64,000 nt of DNA from Delphinus delphis (Eukaryota > Chordata > Mammalia > Artiodactyla > Delphinidae), in NCBI RefSeq assembly GCF_949987515.2, contig NC_082692.2, forward strand, positions 44,980,418 through 45,044,417, given 5' to 3'. The notes beneath the pieces were generated by a model. That model had not been told where the DNA came from. It searched no databases and saw nothing but the letters and a program-made list of their open reading frames with translations. Below are positions 12,456 to 22,442 of the stretch, piece after piece. Position numbers and translations under genes: made by a program. Each line of letters starts with the position of its first letter. Within the stretch, counting starts at the first letter, position 1.

Positions 12456-13361
12456 TTAGTGAAGTTTCTTTAGCATTTGTTGTAAAGCTGGTTTGGCAGT
12501 GCTGAATTCTCTTAGCTTTTGCTTGTCTGAAAAACTTTTGACTTCTCCATTGAATCTGAATGAGATCCTTACTGGGTCAAGTAATCTTGGATGTAGGTTT
12601 TTCTCTTTCATCACTTTAAGTCTATCCTGCCACTCCCTTCTGGCCCACAGAGTTTCTGATGAAAAATCAGCTGATAACCTTATGGGGATTCCTTTGTACA
12701 TTATTTTTTGTTTTTCCCTTGCTGCTTTTTATATTTTTTCTTTGAATTCAATTTTTGTTAGTTTGATTAATTTGTGTCTTGGTGTGTTTTTCCTAGGATT
12801 TATCCTGTATGGGACTCTGTGTGCTTCCTGGACTTGGGTGACTATTTCCTTTCCCATGTTAGGGAAGTTTTTGACTATAATCTCTTCAAATATTTTCTCA
12901 GACCCTTTCCTTTTCTCTTCTTATTCTGCGACCCTTATAATTTGAATGTTGGTGCATATAGTGTTGTTCCAGAGGTCTATGAGATTGTCTTCAATTCTTT
13001 TCATTCTTTTTTCTTTATTCTGCTCCTTGGTAGTTATTTCCACCATTTTGTCTTCCAGCTCACTTATTCATTCCTCTGACTCAATTATTCTGTTATTGAT
13101 TCCTTCTAGTGTATTTTTCATTTCAGTTATTGTGTTGTTCATCTCTGTTTGTTTGTTCTTTAGTTCTTCTGGATCTTTGTTAAACATTTCTTGTGTTTTC
13201 TCAGTCTGTGCCTCCATTCTATTTCCGAGATTCTGGATCATCTTTACTATCATTACTCTGAATTCTTTTTCAGGTAGATTGCCTATTTCCTCTTCATTTA
13301 TTTGGTCTTGTAGGTTTTTACCTTGCTCCTTCATATGTGACATATTATTTTGGTGTCTCAT
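12456..13361 (-). pseudogene. L1 ORF1 remnant (RNA-binding coiled-coil protein)
   Basis: ORF1p trimerises through a coiled coil and coats L1 RNA. The ATG at 13361 opens 97 codons with the EEEIGNLPEKEFRVMIVKMI block and a Lys/Glu/Asn-rich heptad region. The frame then breaks, and the C-terminal domain reappears at 12701-12456 with GIPIRLSADFS and LREFSTAKPALQQML blocks and a stop. The total of about 906 nt (302 codons) fits the normal L1 ORF1 size. Confidence 0.88.
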
Positions 13362-13369
13362 TTTTTTCT

Positions 13370-14487
13370 TCCTTTTTTTTTTTTTTTTTTAATGAGTGGG
13401 ATGTGTTCCTGTCTTACTTGTTGTTTGCCCTGAGGCTTCCAAAACTGGGGTTTGTAGGCTATTCAGTAGAGCTGGGTCTTGGTGCTGAGATGAAGAACTC
13501 TGTGAAACCTCACTCTGATGAATATTCCCTGGGGTCTCAGGTTCTCTGTTAGTCCAGTGGTTCAGACTCGGAGCTTCTTCCACAGGAGATTCAGCCTGAC
13601 CTCGGGCTCATGAACCAAGATCCCGCAAGCTGCCTGGGGAGGCAAAAAAACAAGAAACAAAAAACAATAACAAAGTAAAAAATAAAATTAGACTAGGAAA
13701 GTAACCGATATTTTAGGAAGAATATAAAAATAAAAATATAGATGAATCAACAACTGGAAGCTACATCAGTACCACAATACTAAAAAAGAGGAGGAGGGAA
13801 AAGAAAAAAAGGGAGGGGGAAGGCCTTGGCTGTGGAGTGCGGGGCCTAAGCAAGGGCAAAGTTTGGGGGGTGGGTGGGGCCAATGCTCAGGACCCACAGG
13901 GCTGGAAAATGCTTTGAGGGCTGTGGGGGCTGGGGCTTAGGCTCAAGGAACAGAAGCGGTCCCGGTGTGCTCCCCACCCCTGGTCTCAGAGGGCAGGGGA
14001 CCTCATCTGGGAGCCCAGCAGGCTTTCTGGGCTCTAGTGGGAGGGACAAATGCCCTCCTCTCCTCTCCTGCTACTCCAGTCTGGGAGGGCCCCTCACACC
14101 TGCCTCTCCTGATCTCCCCTGCCTCCCTCCTATGCCCCCAGACCCATGCAGCTTGGATGGGGCTTTGAAACGGGGGTACCTTTCTGGGAGCTCAGCAGTC
14201 TCCCCGGCCTGAGTGGGCCAGGCGATCACCCTCTGCTTCTCTTCCATTCTTCCTGAAGAGTCCCTCCAGTCTGCCTCTCTTGCTTTCCCTGGCTTCAAGG
14301 GCACCGATCCTCTCTGGCTTCCAGTTCTCCTCCCACCTCAGTCCCCCTATGTCCTACCGGTTCACTTTGGGGTTCCTCCTGTCTCCTTGGGCATCAGAGT
14401 CCCTCACCAGCAGCTGGCAGGTACCCTAGTTGTGGGGAGATGCTAACTCCGTGTTTCCCACACCACCATCTTAACTCCACTTCCTCC
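13370..14487 (-). promoter_or_regulatory. L1 5' UTR / internal promoter
   Basis: About 1.1 kb lies between the ORF1 start and the 5' TSD. The proximal part is T-rich on the minus strand (A-rich at 13640-13800 on plus). The distal part, 13800-14487, is GC-rich. Near the very 5' end is CCATCTT at 14466-14472, which is AAGATGG on the element's own strand: a YY1-type box about 16 nt from the 5' terminus, the same place as in other mammalian L1 promoters. The GC-rich part differs from that of the L1 at 44602-51932. Confidence 0.8.
14009..14350 (-). repeat. Diverged tandem repeat in L1 5' UTR (about 176-bp unit)
   Basis: CTGGGAGCCCAGCAGGCTTT at 14009 is echoed by CTGGGAGCTCAGCAGTCTCC at about 14186. 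Each copy is followed by a GTGGG box, then CTCTCCT/CTTCTCT-rich and TCCAGTCTG boxes in the same order. I infer two diverged units of roughly 176 bp. This is reminiscent of the monomers in rodent L1 promoters, but homology to them is not implied. Confidence 0.45.
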
Positions 14488-14502
14488 TAATGTGCTTTTT
14501 AA
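14488..14502 (+). repeat. TSD of the full-length L1 (right copy)
   Basis: TAATGTGCTTTTTAA, identical to 7199-7213. Confidence 0.92.
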
Positions 14503-14610
14503 GATAAGGAAAGCTCTGTCGATTAAACATTTCTTCACAGAAATATCATAAATATATTAGGTGTCAGCAAGTGTGGTTCCTAAAATGGTCAAGCAAAGTA
14601 CATTATTCAG

Positions 14611-14808
14611 GGCTTCCCTGGTGGCGCAGTGGTTGAGAGTCCACCTGCCGATGCAGGAGACATGGGTTCGTGCCCTGGTCCGGGAGGATCCCACATGCCG
14701 CAGAGCAGCTAGGCCCGTGAGCCATGGTCACTGAGCCTGCGTATCCGGAGCCTGTGCAACGGGAGAGGCCAAAACAGTGAGAGGCCTGCGTACCACACAC
14801 ACACAAAA
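14611..14808 (+). mobile_element. CHR-type SINE
   Basis: Starts GGCTTCCCTGGTGGCGCAGT (A box) and continues with the B box GGGTTCGTGCCC and the typical body to GAGAGGCC...GTACCACACACACAC. The 16-bp TSD AAAGTACATTATTCAG lies at 14595-14610 and 14809-14824. A (CA)n run replaces the usual GCAAAA junction to the tail. Confidence 0.94.
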
Positions 14809-14931
14809 AAAGTACATTATTCAGAAAAACAAGGCAGATGTTATTTGTATAGATGCTGTAGTTTTTGTTAAAATTACACACACGTACATCTACACAAAAT
14901 CCACTACCACTTCACCTCTAACTTTATTATT

Positions 14932-14966
14932 GTGTCTATCTATCTATCTATCATCTATCTATCTAA
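14932..14966. repeat. (TATC)n microsatellite
   Basis: About eight TATC/CTAT units with one interruption (ATCATC). Confidence 0.85.
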
Positions 14967-15724
14967 TGTTTATTTTAAATAACCTCTGTGGCAAGGTTAG
15001 TATCTGAGGATAGTGGCCCAGAGCCCCAGACTATCAACTTACAATGGAAAATCTGGTTTCACAAAATGGCTTGGAATTAAAGGGAAGTTTTCTGGGGTAA
15101 ATCTCAGTGAGATTGTTGGTCTAGAATAGTGAGTCAATTCAGCTTTGGCTGCATAATAACTACCCCAGATCTCAATAGCTCAAAATAACATGGTTTAATC
15201 TTGATCTTGGCTACACATTAGGAGGTCCATGTGTCTCTCAACTCCTAAATGCACTATATTCTTTTCAGGGTGATGATGGAAGCCATAAAGAACAACCCCA
15301 AACAGGTGAGCACCCTTGAGATCTCTAATTGTGTTAAATGTGCTAACATCAACTCTGCTAACAATGAAAATTGACCAAGGTGAGTCACATGACCAAGCTG
15401 AACATTAATTAAACTGAACATCCCCCTACACCTCCCTAGAAGTAGGGGAAGAGACTGAATATTTCTGAACAATAATCCAAATTATGGCAAATACAAAATC
15501 TCACTTTTGCCTTGGGCATAAATGTCCTGGAGATGGACAGTGCTGCCCTAGGAACATCCGGCACTGCTCCCCACATGGCCTGGGTTCCTGGGGAAGCCAA
15601 GGATGCAACACAGAGCAGCTGCCACTTCCCAGCCTCTGTGTAGCCTCTGTCTCACCTGTCTGCTATGACTGGGGAAGGGAACCTCGAGCTAGGTCCTGTG
15701 CAGTGTAAAGGGAGGCAGCGTCCT
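14967..15724. other. Mostly unique DNA
   Basis: Near 15140-15230, GGCTGCATAATAACTACCCCAG followed by TCAAAATAACATGGTTTAAT loosely resembles a MaLR-type LTR end, too weak to name. The 74-codon plus frame at 15484-15708 is GC-richer than its surroundings but has no known domain. Confidence 0.4.
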
Positions 15725-15935
15725 GTGGTGGAAGGGCTTGGACCAGGCTATCAGAGAGCCACAGGCTGAATCTCAGTTTGGTACTTACCACCACGATGAT
15801 CATGGAAAAGATGATTTCTTGTAGTCTCTTTTCTAAATGCAAGCTGAGAATAATATCCTTGTGAGAACAAAACTACCATATAAATGATGTGTCTGGCATG
15901 GTGCCAGGCCCAGAGTAGGTGCTCAATGGACCTGA
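15725..15935 (+). repeat. MIR SINE, diverged
   Basis: The block CTGAATCTCAG...TTTCTAAATGCAAGCTGAGAATAATA...GTGTCTGGCATGGTGCCAGGC...GTAGGTGCTCAATGG follows the MIR order from core to 3' end. Confidence 0.7.
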
Positions 15936-16072
15936 GTTCTCCTCCCCACTGAGGGAGGAGGCTTCAGAAGGAATGGGTAGAATAAGTGATGTCAACTTCT
16001 GCTAAGACAATCATTCATCTCAATATTATTACCTTGCCTGGTGCTTAACTCTGGTACTATTGCTTTACTTTT

Positions 16073-16934
16073 TTTCCCCCCCACAGAAAGTGTTTTATTG
16101 CTTTTAGAACAAAATAAGATGCTCTCAGAACTTTTTTCAGTGAAGAAAATACTTTTAGAACTTCAAAGCTATTTAGACCTTTTCTAAAACACTATTTTTG
16201 TCAGCTGATAAAGTAGGCACTTCAATATAGAAAACTCTCCAGAAGCAAGTGCCTGGGCTGGATGGCACAGCTCACAACTGTGTGGTCCCTGAGCTGTCCT
16301 TCTGGATGCGGCCACCTGCTCAGAAGTGGGGCTTGAGCTTGCGGCTGGTGTACTGAGTGTCAGGTCGGACCTCCTTGCCCTGCCACCAGTGGCGCTCATT
16401 CTTCTCCAGCACCGACTCTCGGCTCTTCCTCACCACCCCTACCTTGCCATCCTGTACAGGACCCTGTGCAGGAGACACGGCTGTGAGCAGGTGGACCGAG
16501 TGGCCTGGATGGCCCCAGGTTAATCCGGGCAGGGAAAAGTGGGAGCTTCCCCCGAGTCAGGTGGCCTCAGATGCCCCTTCCACAACAGAAGTCCCCATTC
16601 TGGACACCCTCTTCCTGGTGACATCTGTGGGGCAGGCAGGCGCCAAGCTACTTTTGGGGTGACCCAGGCCAGGATTGGCTCACAAGAGCCTATCCAAGGA
16701 AAGCCATAGACCCTGTGCCCACTGCTGCCACTTAAGGCCCTAGTCTGGCTGTGGGGTCAGTACGCTTGGTACAGACAAAGTTGGGGCTCCCAGCGACTAC
16801 AAATGTCTGAGGTAGGAAAACAAGGCTGCCCAGCTCGTGGCAACCCTGACAACGATCCTCAAGGGGTGATCTTGGCCTCTAGTCCTGGCTAAGGAGAAAA
16901 GGGACTTCCCACAGCTCTATGGGAGAGAGGCACT
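16073..16934 (-). pseudogene. Processed pseudogene (retrocopy), parent unidentified
   Basis: A 15-bp perfect TSD, TATTGCTTTACTTTT, lies at 16058-16072 and 16935-16949. On the minus strand the insert ends with an AATAAA signal (plus TTTATT near 16095), a short G run and an A-run that abuts the TSD: the hallmarks of L1-mediated mRNA retroposition. A minus frame stays open for about 80 codons and ends at a TGA (16320-16322). It includes basic and aromatic residues such as [13 protein letters not shown] and ends SRKLKPHF. The 3' UTR follows. I do not recognise the parent gene. The upstream part (16563-16934) has no clear frame and may be 5' UTR or diverged coding sequence. Confidence 0.65.
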
Positions 16935-17084
16935 TATTGCTTTACTTTTAATGTGCGTTTGTCTCTGCAATTACATTAAACAATTTTTGGAGGAAAGGGT
17001 CTTATCGAAGGCTCCGGGTCTCACACAGTACTAGCAGCGTCGCCCTTGTGAGAAAGAGTCGGGAGAGGAGAAATGAGATCTCTT

Positions 17085-17240
17085 TGTCAGTCCTGGCCCT
17101 GCCACCTTGAGCTGGCACTTCCTTTCTCTGGCTGTCTTTTCCTCATCTCTAAAATGGAGATGGGACTCCAGCCCCTAGAACTGTGCCTGAACCATAGTAG
17201 AGGTTCAATGAAAATGCCTTGGGTGAATGAATAATCCCTA
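17085..17240 (+). repeat. MIR SINE
   Basis: TGCCACCTTGAGCTGGCACTTCC, then TCCTCATCTCTAAAATGGAGATG and GTAGAGGTTCAATGAAAATG follow the MIR consensus order. Confidence 0.78.
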
Positions 17241-18060
17241 TTCACTCCAAGAAGTTCTAAAATTCTATAATAAAGTTGGCTTAAGGCAGAGAAATAAGTG
17301 GTTGAATTTTTAAAAATAAAATGAATTAAACATTATTTCCAACAATACATCATCAGATTTCATATCCCTCCTTCCCAGAAAAATAGTAATTTGAAACAAA
17401 TGAAATCCTATTTGCCATGTGAAAAGATTCCTCTCGAAGTCAGTTGTGATTTCTATTTAGCCATGAAAAATAAATCTATTCTGGCAGACATCTTTCTAAA
17501 TTCATGATGTTGACAAATCCTCCAGCTATACTATGCAACTTGGTACATTTAGTTTGCCTGATGACTTACAGCTTTTATATAACTCAGCAAACCTGCTGGA
17601 TATTGAATAACTATCATGGGTTCCCCACTGACTTCCAACAATGAAAATTTCTGCATCAACCAAAAACATATTTACCACTGAAACACAGGAATATCCTTTG
17701 TTGGTTCCCCCCAACCCCCAAATTGTCTGTAAACCTAATTTTGCAGTAAAAACTTGAATATACCCACTGAAGCATCTATTAAAGTAGTAGGAGGGATGGT
17801 TGAAACCAGACCATTGTCATGCTTTCTTATGGAATTCCTGGAGGATGATTTATGGAGCTTTAGTCAGTGTTGCTGTTTTTATCATTCCTGGCACCACCTT
17901 ATGCTGGGAAACATTTTTTCACTCCTATAAGAAACCATGAAGAGTTTTGTAGAGATGAGGAAGGATGCAGTCTCTACTGTCTCTCCCTCTAGCCTTGCTG
18001 TCTAGAGAAAACAGTTCAGCAATTTCTTTCAGACCCATAGGACTTTTCTAGTTGTCTAAA
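17241..18060. other. Unique DNA, no gene seen
   Basis: AT-rich, non-repetitive by eye, with only short open frames (up to 62 codons). Confidence 0.45.
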
Positions 18061-18125
18061 ACTGGACCTGGAACCAGAGGTGTCTGTGTTTAAATCCTGA
18101 CTCTGCTGAAACAGTGCAGCTTACA

Positions 18126-18195
18126 TGGAACTCGAACACAGTTTAAACCCATATTGGGACTTGAACCCACAGGGTGGGACTCGAACCCAGCCTAA
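18126..18195 (-). repeat. Short tandem T-arm-like motifs beside an ERV LTR
   Basis: Three related motifs follow each other on the plus strand: GGAACTCGAACACAG, GGGACTTGAACCCAC and GGGACTCGAACCCAG. On the minus strand they read GGGTTCGAGTCCC, the shape of a tRNA T-arm. If the L1 and SINE insertions are removed, this block sits just beyond the 3' edge of the minus-strand LTR at 20283-21170, where an ERV leader would be. Confidence 0.5.
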
Positions 18196-18208
18196 ACACA
18201 CTGTCCTT

Positions 18209-20062
18209 TTTTTTTTAAATTGGGGTATAGTTGTTTTACAATCTTGTGTTAGTTTCTACTGTACAGTGATGTGGAGTTCCCTGTGCTATACAGCAGGTTT
18301 TCACTAGTTATCTATTTTATACATATTAGTGTATATACATCAATCCTAATCTTCCAATTCATCCCACCCCTCCTTTTCCCCCTTGGTGTCCATATGTTCT
18401 CTACATCTGTGTCTCTATTTCTGCCTTGCAAATAGGTTCATCAGTACCATTTTTCTAGATTCCACATACATGCATTAACATATGATATTTGTTTTCCTCT
18501 TTCTGACTTACTTCACTCTGTATGACAGTCTCTAGGCCTAGCCATGTCTCTATAAATGACCCCATTTTGTTCCTTTCTATGGCTGAGTAATATTCCATTG
18601 TGTATATGTACCACATCTTCTTTATCCATTCATCTGTCGATGGGCATTTAGGTTGCTTCCATGACCTGGCTATTGTAAATAGTGTTGCAATGAACATTGG
18701 GGTGCATGTGTCTTTTTGAGTTATGGTTTTCTCTGGGTATATGCCCAGTAGTGGGATTGCTGAGTCATATGGTAATTCTATTTTTAGTTTTTTAAGAAAA
18801 CTCCATACTGTTCTCCATAGTGGCTGTATCAGTTTACATTCCCACCAACAGTGCAAAAGAGTTCCCTTTTCTCTACACACCCTCTCCAGCATTTATTGTT
18901 TGTAGATCTTTTGATGATGAGCATTCTGACTGGTGTGAGGTGATACCTCATTGTAGTTTTTATTTGCATTTCTCTAATAACTAGTGATGTTGAGCATCTT
19001 TTCATGTGTCTCTTGGCCATCCATATGTCTTCTTTAGAGAAATGTCTATTTAGATCTTCTGCCCATTTTTTGATTGGGTTGTTTGTTTTTTTGATATTGA
19101 GCTGTATGAGCTATTTGTATATTTTGGAGATTAATCCTTTGTTGATTCATTTGCAAATATTTTCTCCCATTCTGAGGGTTGTCTTTTCATCTTGTTTATG
19201 GTTTCCTTTGCTGTGCAAAAGCTTTGAAGTTTCATTAGGTCCCATTTGTTTATTTTTGTTTTTATTTCCATTACTCTAGAAAGTAGATCAAAAAACATCT
19301 TGCTGTGGTTTATGTCAAAGAGTGTTCTTCCTATGTTTTCCTCTAAGAGTTTTATAGTGTCCAGTCTTACATTTATGTCTCTAATCCATTTTGAGTTTAT
19401 TTTTGTGTATGGTGTTAGGGAATGTTCTAACTTCATTCTTTTACTTGTGGCTGTCCAGTTTCCCCAACACCACTTATTGAAGAGATGGTCTTTTCTCCAT
19501 TGTATATCCTTGCCTCCTTTGTCATAGATTAGTTGACTATAGGTGTGTGGGTTTATCTCTGGGCTTTCTATCCTGTTCCATTGATACATATTTCTGTTTT
19601 TGTGCCAGTACCATATTGTCTTGATGACTGTAGCTTTGTAATATAGTCTGAAGTCAGGGAGTCTGATTTCTCCAGCTCCATTTTCTTTTTTTTTCCTTAA
19701 GATTGCTTTGGCTATTTGGGGTCTTTTGTGTCTGCATACAAATTTTAAGCTTTTTAGTTCTAGTTCTGTGAAGAGTGAAGAATGCCATTTGTTATTTGAT
19801 AGGGATTGCATTGAATCTGTACATTGCTTTGGGTAGTATAGTCATTTTCACAATATTGATTCTTCCAATCCAAGAACATGGTATATCTCTCCATCTGTTT
19901 GTGTTATCTTTGAGTTCTTTCATCACTGTCATAGTTTTCTGAGTACTTTTTTACCTCCTTAGGTAGGTTTATTCTTAGGTATTTTATTCTTTTTGTTGCA
20001 ATCGTGAATGGAATTGTTTCCTTAATTTCTCTTTCTGATTTTTCATTGTTAGTATATAGAAG
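18209..20062 (-). mobile_element. 5'-truncated L1
   Basis: The 3' end is at 18209-18240 (T-run, then AAATTGGGGTATAGTTGTTT). The body covers the 3' UTR and ORF2 C-terminus, with open frames at 18455-18892 (145 codons) and 19131-19811 (226 codons). It stops at 20062 inside ORF2. TSD AAACACACTGTC at 18194-18205 and 20063-20074. The 3' UTR family differs from the L1s ending at 7214 and 44621. Confidence 0.92.
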
Positions 20063-20077
20063 AAACACACTGTCTTT

Positions 20078-20282
20078 TTTTTTTTGTTTTGCAGTATGCG
20101 GGCCTCTCACTGTTGTGTCCTCTCCCGTTGTGGAGCACAGGCTCTGGACATGCAGGCTCAGCGGCCATGGCTCATGGGCCCAGCCGCTCCGCAGCATGTG
20201 GGATCTTCCCGGACCGGGGCACGAACCCACATCCCCTGCATCAGCAGGTGGACTCTCAGCCACTCTGCCACCAGGGAAGCCC
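20078..20282 (-). mobile_element. CHR-type SINE at the L1 target site
   Basis: Minus-strand SINE with the B box region GGGTTCGTGCCCC and a T-rich plus-strand tail (TTTTTTTTTGTTTTGCAG). The TSD ACACACTGTCTTT lies at 20065-20077 and 20283-20295, so the SINE used the duplicated target of the neighbouring L1. Confidence 0.92.
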
Positions 20283-21170
20283 ACACACTGTCTTTAGTTG
20301 CAATCACACACCTGTTCTCAGGACTTAATGAAGCTCAGGTTCTTTATGTCTCATCACAAAAACAATTCAGTGAGAGCCAAAGTGAAAGGTAAGAAGTGGA
20401 TTTACTTAGAGAGAAACACCCTTCATAGACAGAGTGCAGGCCATCTCAGAAGGTGAGAGGCCACAAAATATGGGGTTGTTAGTTTTTATAGGCTGGGTAA
20501 TTTCATAGGCAATAAGTGAGAGGATTATTCCAACTATTTTGGGGAAGGGGCAGAGATTTCCAGGAATTGGGCCACCACCCACTTTTTAAAATAAATTTAT
20601 TTATTTTATTTATTTAAATTTTGGCTGTGTTTGGTCTTTGTTGCTGCATGCAGCTTTTCTGTAGTTGCAGCCAACAGGGGCTACTCTTCATTGCGGTGCA
20701 CATGCTTCTCATTGTGGTGGCTTCTCTTATTGCAGACCATGGGCTCTAGGTGTGTGGGCTTCAGTAGTTGTGGCACACAGGCTCAGTAGGTGTGGCTTAC
20801 AGGCTCTAGAGTGCAGGCTCAGTAGTTGTGGTGCAGGGGCTTAGCTGCTCCACAGCATGAGGGATCTTCCTAGACCAGGGATCGAACCCATGTCCCCTGC
20901 ATTGGCAGGCGGATTCTTAACCACTGCACCACCAGGGAAGTCCCTGCCCACTTTTTGACCTTTTATGGTTGGCCTCAGAACTGTCCTGGCAGTGGTGGGT
21001 GTGTCACTTATATGCTAATATATTACAATGAGCACATAAGGAGGCTCAAGGTCCACCGGAATTCAAATCTTCCGTCATCTTGTACCTAGTTGGTTCTAAC
21101 AAGTTTTTGTCCTGTCCTATAGATATGCCATTCTTTTAAAGGTTGTGCCCTGCCCCCTTCCTTTCTGTTT
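20283..21170 (-). repeat. ERV class I-type LTR, split by a SINE
   Basis: On the minus strand a promoter-like order is visible: a TATAAAAACT box (plus 20481-20490), then the TCTCAGAAGG / CTTTCACTTTGGCTCTCACT stretch, a GTGATGAGACATAAAGAACC segment and an end near 20283-20300. This is the layout of gamma-type ERV LTRs known from artiodactyls. A full-length CHR SINE splits it at 20588-20946. I see no retroviral gene next to it. The outer (5') edge near 21170 is approximate. Confidence 0.65.
20588..20946 (-). mobile_element. CHR SINE, long (full-length) form
   Basis: About 360 bp, with an AATAAATTTATTTATT tail side and the extra middle part (GGCTCTAGAGTGCAGGCTCAG-type repeats) absent from the 200-bp copies. 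TSD CCCACTTTTT at 20578-20587 and 20947-20956. It interrupts the LTR and is therefore younger than it. Confidence 0.92.
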
Positions 21171-21340
21171 CACTACCACTCAGACAGCTTACTTAACCTT
21201 TTTGTGGCTCAATTTCTTCATCAATAAGATGGAAATTAGAATTACTCTTGTGAAAATTAAATGAGTTGCTATACATAAAGGGTTTACAGTAGTTCCTGGT
21301 ACCAGTAAGTACTATGTAATTACTTGCTACCATTATTATG
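21171..21340 (+). repeat. MIR SINE
   Basis: CTTAACCTTTTTGTGGCTCAATTTC, then TCATCAATAAGATGG, AAATTAAATGAGTTGCTATA and GTTCCTGGTACCAGTAAGTA follow the MIR order. Confidence 0.8.
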
Positions 21341-22188
21341 TCAATAGCATCTTTCCTGGTTTATTGTTTCCACTTTGTTGTTTGAGTCTGGATACCACTG
21401 TGGTTACAAGTTGATAGACTTCTTTCCTTTTGCCTGCTCACCTTTCATCTGTTTTCAGAAACATCTATTCAAAACTGGAAAGAAAACCCCATCTTTAATA
21501 AAAGCAATTCATCGGGCAGGGAGGAATTTCTAAGCTGTTTAGAGAGGTTACTCTCTTTCTCCAGCTTTGTTGAGTTTTATGTTTTCCTTTGGGCAGCAGA
21601 CTCATTATGAAATAGTAAAGAGTAGTGTAGTTCTGGTCTTGCATCAGAATGATTTCTGATGCATCCAATTTGCATGTTGAAAGTCATCTTTCCAGAAACA
21701 CAAAGCCATCATTTGGGGAAAATAATCATTTCTCCAATTCAGTGTCAATAAAGAATTTCCTGCAGCAAGAATGAAAGACAATCTTAGAAGGTGCATCTGA
21801 TAAGAAAATAAAAATATCAGATTTTATTTATAATGGAATTCACAATATATTAGGCACCTTGGGGGCATCATTGTGTTCTTCTCATTAGTTTCTCTTATGT
21901 GTTCCATTGTCTTTCATTAAGATAGCTCATCTCTCTCTTTCTGGAGAATCAAAGCAGGAATCTAGACTTCCGGGGCACATCAATAAGCCACCTGTTGTAC
22001 AGATTATTCATTTATTGGGTGTGAGGGCAAATTGAGATTAAAAAAGAGATACAATATTTTAGAAATTGGGTCAAATTTCTAAATTTGACCTGTAAATTAA
22101 ACCTGTAAATTAGGTCAAATATTTGCCTTTAAAAGTTATGTCTCAGAATGTAAATGACTTATTTGACAAGTGTCCTAGATGGCTTATT
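21341..22188. other. Unique DNA, with a small inverted repeat
   Basis: No ORF or repeat family recognised. Holds the GGTCAAATTT/AAATTTGACC inverted repeat at 22069-22090 described in the findings. Confidence 0.5.
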
Positions 22189-22202
22189 AGAATATAGTAC
22201 AG

Positions 22203-22428
22203 GGCTTCCCTGGTGGCGCAGCGGTTGAGAGTCTGCCTGCCGATGCAGGGGACACGGGTTCGTGCCCCAGACCGGGAAGATCCCACATGCCGTGGAGCGG
22301 CTGGGCCCGTGAGCCATGGCCGCTGAGCCTGCGTGTCCGGAGCCTGTGCTCCGCAACGGGAGAGGCCACAACAGTGAGAGGCCCGCGTACCGCAAAAAAA
22401 GAAAAGAAAGGAAAGAAAAGAAAAAAAA
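22203..22428 (+). mobile_element. CHR-type SINE, low divergence
   Basis: Nearly consensus copy (A box TGGCGCAGCGG, B box GGGTTCGTGCCCC, end GCCCGCGTACCGC) with a GAAAAGAAAG-rich tail and the perfect 14-bp TSD AGAATATAGTACAG at 22189-22202 and 22429-22442. Likely one of the younger insertions here. Confidence 0.95.
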
Positions 22429-22442
22429 AGAATATAGTACAG

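Larger units (their letters stand above)
7214..14487 (-). mobile_element. Full-length L1 (with a nested L1)
   Basis: Reading the minus strand from 14487 there is a 5' UTR (about 1.1 kb), ORF1, a short intergenic part, ORF2 and a 3' UTR whose end (AATAAAGAT plus A-tail) lies at 7214-7240. Without the nested 1-kb L1 it is about 6.3 kb, the normal full length. The perfect 15-bp TSD shows one clean target-primed insertion. Stops and frameshifts break both ORFs, so it is no longer autonomous. Confidence 0.95.

Noticed and set aside
14640..14760. tRNA gene-like A and B boxes in SINEs
   Set aside because: They belong to tRNA-derived SINE heads. No cloverleaf or anticodon arm is kept, so no functional tRNA is called.
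14932..14966. CRISPR-like short repeats
   Set aside because: Simple (TATC)n microsatellite; no spacer-repeat structure in this or any part of the window.
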